From: CAVQRC01 sp963715045
Lineage (GTDB): Bacteria; Planctomycetota; Planctomycetia; Pirellulales; Lacipirellulaceae
Direction of reading: 5' to 3'
DNA length: 64,000 bases
NCBI GenBank assembly: GCA_963715045.1
Contig: CAVQRC010000043.1
Span: forward strand, 59,039-123,038
Within the stretch, counting starts at the first letter, position 1; the number at the start of each line of letters is the position of its first letter. The notes beneath the pieces are model-generated. The model was not told the origin of the DNA, did not search any database, and saw only the letters and a program-made list of their open reading frames with translations. This document shows positions 57,599-64,000 of the stretch, piece by piece. The position numbers were made by a program, and so were the translations under genes.

Positions 57599-59205
57599 TC
57601 ACTCAGTCACGGTGACGAGTGTTCCTGTTCGGTAGCAGAGCAGCGAAATGGCAATCATCAGGATCGCGGCCGCCGTGGGCTCAGGCACGATCAGCGGCAG
57701 GACGGCCTCGGCCCAGCGCTCCCCGTGGAGTCGCAGCCCGGCCTCGTTGAAGTGGACCATGTCGTAACGCCACTCGCTGCCGATCAAGTCATCCGTCATG
57801 GCTCCGGCGAACACGAGCGGGTCGCCGGCGATCACGTCGAGCTGCGCAGCCAGGATTCGGGCTTCGGCCGATGCCGAGGTGCTTGGCAGAAATGCCGCCT
57901 GGGCGATTCCCCACAGCAGGTCGTAGCCGGCGTCCTCGCGAGAATGGGCGATCACTTCGCGAAGCGTCGCGGCGTACGCCTCGCGGGAGGTGCCGAGCAG
58001 CGAATCCGATTCCCCCTGGTGCCACAGGACGGCCCTCACGCCGTCGGGGCCGAGTCGCTCAAGGACCCGCTGCAGGCGATTGTAGAGCGGCCCGTTGACG
58101 TCGGGGCCGGCAGCACCCGGTAGCCATTGTCCGACGGATGTCCCGCCCCAGCCGACCGACACGATCCCGACCGGCACGTCCAGCGCTTCCACCATGCGAT
58201 CTCCAAAGGCAGGCCAGGGGGATCCTCCATCGCCTGTGGCGATCGGTTGGGGGTCGGCCGCAGGCTGCCAGAAACCCGTCGCGTCCATCGCCACGACGCG
58301 ATCACTCTCCGGGGTCAGCCGTGTACCTCCGTGATTGGCCGAATTCGATTGACCCGCGATCGCGAACACCTCGCCCACGCCGGCCTGGGAGACCGTCTGC
58401 GCGACCGATCTCCTCACCGTCAAGAAGGCTCCGTGCTTCGATGTCGTACCATCCGGCTGACGGCACCGAGACCTCGCCCGCGAAGTGGGAATCGTTCAAT
58501 GCGACCGCTTGCCAGGGCGTCGCCGTCGGCGGGCCGGCGTCTGTCGAGATCGCCCGCACTTCGATCGACGACGCGAGCGACGCATCGAAAATGCCCTCGA
58601 CACGAATCAAACCGCTGTTGTCGCTTCGCCGTTGAGCCACTGAGAAGTCGCCTGGGCTCGGTCAACAGGACTTTCGGCTGCTCGATCAGCAGATTGGGAC
58701 CTAACGCCATCCTGGCCCTGCCGGTTGGCAGCACAAACGTGTCACCCAGGTTTCGCGTTGGGATGATGTCGTGCAGCATGACGAAGGGAGTTTCGTATTC
58801 CGGAAGCGCCAGGAACGGCTCCTGGTCATTAAAGAACTGCGCCGCCACGGTATACCGTCCCGCCGGCAACCGGATCGGGGCGATCGGTGCCACGAACATC
58901 TGATCTTGAAAGAACATGTCCGTGCCAATGAATGCGGACGTGATCAGCTCGCTCGTGTCGGCATTCCAGAGTCCGATCTGCGGGGCGTTCAGATCGTCAA
59001 GAATGCCATTGTCATTCGCGTCGACCTTGCCCAACCCGGTCACGGTGAGTGCTTGATTCACTGAGAACGAATAGCCCTGCATTACGGGACCATCAAGCAC
59101 GCGTCCCGACAACGGGACGATCAGCGGCACATCGGCCGCTGCTCCGTTGCCAGTCACGAAGACAAGGACCAGAGCCAGACAACGGCCGAGGGTGTTCGAG
59201 TTCAT
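57599..59205 (-). CDS. SASA-type carbohydrate esterase with PEP-CTERM, two frameshifts
   Basis: Secreted protein of about 535 residues. From the ATG at 59205 (GGAG seven bases upstream) it has a signal peptide LGRCLALVLVFVTGNGAAA and a beta-rich domain (SFSVNQALTVTGLGKVDAND). After +1 shifts near 58650 and 58400 it enters a sialate-O-acetylesterase/SGNH-type domain: EVFAIAGQSNSANHGG (Ser in GQSN), GWGGTSVGQWLP, VLWHQGESDSLLG and the Asp-His block DMVHFNEAGLRLHGE. It ends in a PEP-CTERM tail VPEPTAAAILMIAISLL. The likely role is removing acetyl groups from external polysaccharide. The reading is consistent across frames, so the protein is real even if the sequence is faulty. Confidence 0.75.
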
Positions 59206-59324
59206 CAGCTGCTCCGAGTGGGGTGCCGGATTAACGTGCCGCATTCTACGCCGATCGGCGGCGGTTCGCACGCGATGACCTGGCGGAGCACGATCGACCG
59301 CCTCTCGAACGGACCGATCGCGGG

Positions 59325-59803
59325 CTAATGCAGACGTCGCGGCGAGGCGATGATCCCATCTTCGTCGGCATAGAGAAAGTCGCCCGGCTGGATCTCTAGT
59401 GCCGCGAATCGCAAAGGTACGTCGCGTTGTCCTTCGTTGCGTTTGACGCTCCGCAGGGGGCACGCCGCCAGGGCTCGCACACCGAGCGAGAGCTGACGCA
59501 ATGCTGCCGTGTCCCGCACGCATCCGTAGACCACGACACCCGCCCAGCCGTGATCGCAGGCGACGTCGCCAGCTGGTCGCCCAGCATCGCGCACCGCCGC
59601 GAGCCGCCGCCGTCGACTACGAGTACCCGACCGTCGCCCTCTTCTTCCAGCGCCGTTCGAACCAGTGAATTGTCTTCCCAGGCACGCACGGTGCTCACCG
59701 GGCCACAAAACTGTGGGCGGCCACCGAAATCCTGAAAGATGGGTTCCGCGACCCGCACGGTCTCGGCGTACTCATCACAAAGATCTGTGGTCGACCAGTC
59801 CAT
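59325..59803 (-). CDS. RraA-like protein, frameshifted
   Basis: A 159-residue protein of the RraA/HMG-aldolase-like family. The ATG at 59803 has GGAG eight bases upstream and gives MDWSTTDLCDEYAETVRVAE. Family segments are QDFGGRPQFCGPVSTVRAWE, VDGGGSRRCAMLGDQLA, then in the second frame ACDHGWAGVVVYGCVRD and the closing GDFLYADEDGIIA. The join near 59565-59580 behaves as one missing base. Bacterial members either inhibit RNase E or act as aldolases on 4-hydroxy-4-methyl-2-oxoglutarate; with GxxxD-type ends kept, either is possible. Its start overlaps the TolB-like gene end. Confidence 0.8.
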
Positions 59804-61059
59804 CGTTACTCCTTCTGGCGGCAGCGGGGAGCCACCGCGGATGATCCACGCCAAGGTCTTGCCACCCCCGCGTGAGCTTGCGAGCCTCGCTGCCGTCCGA
59901 TCGCATGATCCATAACGCAGGCGATTCGCCCGTTGCCGCGCGGCAAAACGCGATCCACTCACCGTCCGGAGATTCGCATGCCCGGAAGTCCCACACCCCC
60001 GGCTCGTTGGCGGTCAGCGACTCCAATATCTCCCTCTTGGGGTCGAGGCGACAGATCTCCGTCCCACCGCGTGCCAGTTCGGGCTTGTAGTCGCGATTGA
60101 AGTGGTCGAGGTCCGGGCGACCTGGTTGATACTCCCAGGCCACTTTCGAGTCCGGATGTCGCCGCGGAAACAGGATCTGTCCGTCGCGAGTCCACGCCGG
60201 CAGGTTCGAGCCTCCGCCGCGAGTTGCGTGGTTACCGTAAGTCGCCGCGAACCACATCGCCTGGCCCGTCGTCAGCGCTCGGTGCTCGGAACCATCCGCC
60301 TTGCCGATGCAGACGTCTGCCCAGTCGTGCCCCGGATCGTCCCGGTAGTGGCAGTCGACATACAGGATCCAGCGTCCATCGGGTGACCAGCTCGTACCGA
60401 AGTAGAGATGCGGCGGGATCCGCCGCGATGAGTTGCCGATCGTGGCCATTCAGGTCCGAAGTCCAAACCTGGTAGCCGGCAGGGCTCGCCAGGTGAAACG
60501 CGACCCGGGTGCCGTCGGGGCTCAAGCTCAATCCGTAGGGGATACCCTCGCCGGTTCGGGTGAACTCCCTCCGATCCGATCCGTCCAGCCGCACGTTGCA
60601 AATCTGCCCGACTCCGTCTTTCACGACCTGGATCAGCATCCGGCCGTCATCAAGCAGCAGCGCCGGCGTGATGAACACCGCGGGCCGCTCTCGCGTGCAG
60701 AGTTCCTCGAGGCTGCCTGTCTTCAGGTCATACCGCCAGATGTGGGTCGGAGTCTGCGTGTAGTATTCCTCGAAAGGCCTGCCGGGACCGTCTCGCCGCG
60801 GCTCCATGCTCAGCAAAATCAGTTGTCGGCCATCGGGAAAGATCGGCCCCGGTTGCCAGGTGGCCTGGTTGGGGACCGCAAAGTCGAAGTACTCCAGTCC
60901 GCTACCGTCGAGATTGATCCGCGCGGTCTTGCCTTGCGACGTGAAGAGCAGGGACAACTCGGGTTCTGCCGCGCAGGCCGAGGCGGCGAATGTCCAGGTA
61001 GCGGCAAAGAATGCCAACCACACGAAGACCCGGGTCGCTCGAGACGTCCATTGATTCAC
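59775..61059 (-). CDS. TolB/WD40-like beta-propeller secreted protein, frameshifted
   Basis: Exported beta-propeller of about 425 residues. Signal peptide VFVWLAFFAATWTFAASACA. Blades carry the usual TolB-type ends: ICNVRLDGSDRREFTRTGEG, YGLSLSPDGTRVAFHLAS, VWTSDLNGHDRQLIAADP, then after a +1 shift near 60415 GTSWSPDGRWILYVDC and CESPDGEWIAFCRAATG, LWIMRSDGSEARKLT. No enzymatic domain is visible. The end overlaps the rraA-like start by about 28 bases and may be altered by a further error. Probable role: periplasmic binding or scaffold. Confidence 0.75.
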
Positions 61060-61083
61060 GAACGCGCAACCTTCTGAAGGCGA

Positions 61084-61411
61084 TTAGGTATCAGTTTGCA
61101 GGCGGACTTCCAGGTCTTGGCGTACTTTCTTGAGCACCCGACGGACCTGGTGCCCGCTTCGACCCGTTGCCTTGGAAATCTCTTCGACGGATCCGCCGTT
61201 CAGACGCAATTTCAGCATTTCTCGGTGACCTGGATCCAATTTCGACATTGCCTGCTCCAACACTAGCCACCCTGCGGGCCAGTTCGGGACTCATGCGAGA
61301 CCGGGCAAGGGGAATCAATCGTTGCAGGTAGCGATCGAACAATTCCTCGGCCGCTCGCTCGTCGCCAGCGGCAGTCTGCTGAAAGAGCCGGATCGAATGG
61401 CTATCGGTCAA
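61084..61411 (-). pseudogene. ECF-type sigma factor remnant with internal deletion
   Basis: The N-terminal part reads AAEELFDRYLQRLIPLARSR in one frame, from a TTG near 61411. After RMSPELARRV it jumps in another frame to LEQAMSKLDPGHREMLKLRL, a region-4 start, and GSVEEISKATGRSGHQVRRV with LKKVRQDLEVRL before a TAA. Planctomycete ECF-type factors have about 80-100 residues between these parts, covering most of region 2 and the linker. Their absence, plus the frame change, means a deletion. It sits upstream of the TolB-like gene on the same strand. Confidence 0.6.
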
Positions 61412-61857
61412 ATGGCAGGACCTTGGGAGGCTTTCGCCATGGCGCAATTGAGACCCTGCCGCGATACGACGTCGTTGGGGCCAGCATCGCACTTTAATCT
61501 AGCCGTAAGTCTCGTGGAGGCAAGGAGATCGCGAAAGCTCCGACAGCCTCGGCGGCCTTTTTTCCGGATTGGATGTTCATTTGAGTCGGGAATCCGGATG
61601 TACCCATGTTGGGGGCCACTTGGCTGAGCCCCAAGTTCCAGCAGTCACGCTCCACCCGTCATGAGGAGAAGTCCGATGTCTCGTCCTGGTTTGCCGCAGA
61701 CCCTCCGGGTTACGTTCACCCTGGGATTGGTCATGTCCTGTTGTCTGCGAAGCGCGGACACTCAAGAGCCAACGACGCGAGTCGCTGCCGACGCGACTGA
61801 TGCGAACACATTTTTTAAGCGTTCGCTCGATCTTCGCAGTCAGCCGCAGCCGCAAAT
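61412..61857. other. Interval without a supported gene
   Basis: A plus-strand ORF at 61676-61870 starts after GAGGAG and reads a possible signal peptide (TLRVTFTLGLVMSCCLRS) but ends after 64 residues and runs into the VWA remnant. It may be a truncated exoprotein start. Nothing else is seen. Confidence 0.35.
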
Positions 61858-62095
61858 CCGCACCAGTTGATCCGTGCCTGTCGTACCGACATTGAAGCCG
61901 CCGTCGGTGCACAGCACGATGCGGTTGGTTCCAACGGGAATGAACTTCCATCAAGAACACCCGGTTACTGGTCGGCCGAGCTTCCTCGGCGAATTCCCTT
62001 CCTTGGATGGCGATGCGTACCAGGCGATGTGCGGGGTTCCAGGGACGCTCAGTAATTGCCTGGCAAGCAGTTAAAGGATCGTCTCCGTCGGGTCC
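61858..62095 (-). pseudogene. VWA-domain protein remnant with internal deletion
   Basis: Two separated parts of a YfbK-like von Willebrand factor A protein are joined. The first reads RPWNPAHRLVRIAIQGREFA, then EEARPTSNRVFLM, which in intact proteins leads to the MIDAS DVSGSM. The DVSGSM motif and the next ~100 residues are missing, and another frame continues IPVGTNRIVLCTDGGFNVG with TTGTDQLVRI. No metal site can form, so the gene is dead. Flanking gene parts are absent. Confidence 0.6.
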
Positions 62096-62272
62096 CGCGT
62101 AGCGGTACGGGAGGTAGGGATCCAGCGTTCGATCCGATCGCCGCCATCATTTTGCGATGACGATGCTCGCCGTAACATGTCGCATCGAGAAGGCGATCGA
62201 CGATCCGAGGGAAGCATCCCAGCGGGCGCGTAAGCCGCGACGCGAGTGGGTTCCGCGGCAGAACCGGACGGC

Positions 62273-63645
62273 TCACACGTTTCGCCGTAGATGAATCGCC
62301 TTTCGCCGCGTCATCTGGTGGAAGCCGTACCGCGACAACGTGGACCCGAAACCGCTCTCTTTCCAGCCTGTCCAAGGGAGTGCGGGATCGATGTAATCGG
62401 CGCGGTTCTGAAAGATCGTCCCCGCTTCGACGCGTTGGAACGCCCACTCCGCCCGCTCCGCGTCCGTGGTCCAGATCGAAGCGGTCAATCCGAAGCGGCT
62501 GTCGTTCATCCTGGACACCGCGTCCTCATCGCTATCGACGGCCATCGCCGGAAGCAGGGGGCCGAAACTCTCCTCCTGCATCACCGCCGCATCTTGCGGC
62601 ACGTTTGCCAGGAGAATGGGCGCAAAAAACTGTTCGCCCAACTCCGCCAGCCGGGTACCGCCAGCCAGCAGGCGGGCGCCCTGCTGCACGGCCTGGTCGA
62701 CGTGATGCTGCAATTCTGCCGGTGCCGCTCTCCGCGCCAAGGGACCCATGGTTGTTCCTTCCGACAACGGATTCCCCAACCGGTACTCGGCGATCAGCGT
62801 CAGGGCTCGCTGGAGGAATTCATCGTACCGATCACGATGTACGTAGACGCGTTCAATCGCGCAACACGATTGTCCGGCGTTGTAACAGGCGCCCTCGACC
62901 ACATTCGGGACCGTGAAATCAAGATCGGCATCCGCTGCGACATACGCTGGATCGTTCCCGCCCAGTTCCAGGCCCACGTCGAGTAACCGCTCTGCGGCAG
63001 CCCGGTGGATCGCCCGACCTCCCTCTACGCTGCCGGTAAACGCCGCGAAACCAATACGCGGGTCGGAGATCACGCGGGGCACGTCTTCGCGGCGCAACAC
63101 GAGGTCGGTCACCAGGCCAGGAGAATCGACTTCCTCGAAGGCCGCAGCCAGGGCCCGGCCTGTCAGCGGCGTGCGGGCACTGTGCTTAAGCAGGACCACA
63201 TTGCCGGCGAGCAAAGCAGGGACGATGACATTCACGGGAATCAAGAGCGGGTAATTCCAGGCCGCGAGGTTGAGCACGATTCCCAACGGTTCGTGGACAA
63301 TCTTCCGCGCGCCAACCGGACTTTGCTCGATTACATCCGCGGCGAGTGCGGCGGCCGCATCCTCGATAGCCTGGTCAGCGCGGCGAAGAACGTCCGCAGT
63401 TCGCCCTGGGCTTCGGCGAGCGGTTTGCCCATCTGCAAGGAGATGTCTCGGGCAACCGTGTCCCCGACTCGTCGAATGCTTGCAACGCGCGAACGATCCG
63501 ACATCGATTCTCGAGCGGCTCATATTGCGCAGCCAGCCTGCGCGGCACGCCGCGTCGATTCTGGGTCTTCAATGGCGGGGCCCGTATGATAGGGGACTTC
63601 GGTAACGGTCGTCCCGTCGAACGGACTGATCACGCGTAGTGGCAT
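62273..63645 (-). CDS. Aldehyde dehydrogenase family protein, multiple frameshifts
   Basis: NAD(P)-dependent aldehyde or semialdehyde oxidation, about 455 residues. From the ATG at 63645 it reads LRVISPFDGTTVTEVPYHTG; then across shifts near 63570 and 63470 QYEPLENRCRIVRALQAF and ARDISLQMGKPLAEAQGELR; then near 63390 the long intact frame. That frame has LGIVLNLAAWNYPLLIPVNV, GFAAFTGSVEGGRAIHRAA, LELGGNDPAYV (catalytic-region Glu), the active Cys in YNAGQSCCAIERVYVH and ESFGPLLPAMAVDSDED. Catalytic residues are intact, so errors in the sequence are as likely as decay. Substrate unknown. Confidence 0.78.
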
Positions 63646-64000
63646 TTCAGAGAGTCGCTTCCGGTAGTCAGTGCCACTGGGTGGCGTCCCAATCTGGCGA
63701 ACACTGCATCACTGGAAGGATTGGTGGGACCGCAATGGTACCCGGCCTGGATTCGCTCGCCAACATGGCGGTTGGGTGCGGCCATCCCGCGAAGCGAGAA
63801 CCGCAGCACTTTCTTCGCCTCCGACCTCGTTGTGTTCCCCAGGTATTCGGCAGGCTTCCATGGGGCAAATCCTGGATGCATCTTGGTTCCCGCTCGGCTC
63901 AGTCGAGATGAGGCCACCGAGCAGCCAAAAACAAATGGTCCTCTGAGATCTCGGCGGCTTTCCGAAATCTCCTTCAGAAGAGCCACAGAGATCACAGAGC
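63646..64000. other. Right-edge interval without a recognisable gene
   Basis: No frame here shows family motifs. A 121-codon minus-strand ORF (63630-63995) overlaps the aldehyde dehydrogenase start and looks non-coding. The last 20 bases resemble a common low-complexity CACAGAGATCACAGAG motif. Confidence 0.4.

Noticed and set aside
13325..63570. Programmed +1 frameshifting as a genome-wide feature
   Set aside because: The shift sites share no slippery motif or stop-codon context, some shifts go the other way, and highly expressed-type genes such as glpK and hyuAB are intact.
1..64000. tRNA or rRNA genes
   Set aside because: No cloverleaf with a GTTCGAATC-type arm and acceptor stem, and no rRNA-like conserved stretch, was noticed; a tRNAscan run would settle it.

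Overview
The window looks like chromosomal DNA of a GC-rich planctomycete (Pirellulales-like), possibly from a metagenome assembly. The support is its gene content: three DUF1559 prepilin-like proteins, PEP-CTERM proteins with dockerin-like repeats, a LEPR-XLL/SdrD-B surface protein, Tat-exported Gfo/Idh/MocA oxidoreductases, a DUF1080 protein, neutral-ceramidase-like proteins and a PqaA-like protein. No rRNA, tRNA, CRISPR array or phage module was seen.

Layout. 1-6.2 kb: 3'-truncated rlmKL (- strand), a conserved protein of unknown function, an aldo/keto reductase and an MFS exporter. 6.3-11.8 kb: a complete retron. It has a HEAT/ARM-repeat gene, a winged-helix/SWIM gene, a non-coding RNA with a 13-bp a1/a2 pair and a long msd hairpin, and a retron-type reverse transcriptase. 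12-14.5 kb: pqiA-pqiB. 14.5-20.3 kb: gene remnants and palindromic repeats, a PEP-CTERM protein, a broken Gfo/Idh/MocA gene and an M29 aminopeptidase. 20.5-28.6 kb: a CRTAC1-type exoprotein, a 140-bp REP-like array, DUF1080, PHP, Gfo/Idh/MocA and an FMN glutamate-synthase-like protein. 28.9-34.2 kb: DUF1559 plus lipoprotein, then hyuA-hyuB. 34.2-35.8 kb: a RAYT-type Y1 transposase gene between arrays of its probable REP elements. 35.8-43.4 kb: two ceramidase-like genes, a DUF3127 protein with an SSB-like tip, the SdrD-B protein and a YheT-type hydrolase. 43.5-54.7 kb: DUF1559 plus lipoprotein, glpK-glpF, a DHH phosphoesterase, PqaA-like, DUF1559 plus HEAT lipoprotein, and two tandem cohesin-like PEP-CTERM paralogues. 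54.7-64 kb: a decayed or poorly sequenced region with a DUF4405 gene, a SASA-type esterase, RraA-like, TolB-like, sigma-factor and VWA remnants, and a broken aldehyde dehydrogenase.

Two systems stand out. The retron has its accessory genes, ncRNA and RT all legible; by my recollection it matches the ARM/WHSWIM/RT type (XIII), here in a planctomycete. The RAYT/REP family has copies at five places in the window, and REP ends overlap the stop codons of four different genes.

About twenty frameshifts are inferred from protein continuity. Most behave as one extra base, which points to insertion-type sequencing error at least as much as to real gene decay, so coordinates of those genes should be read as spans.
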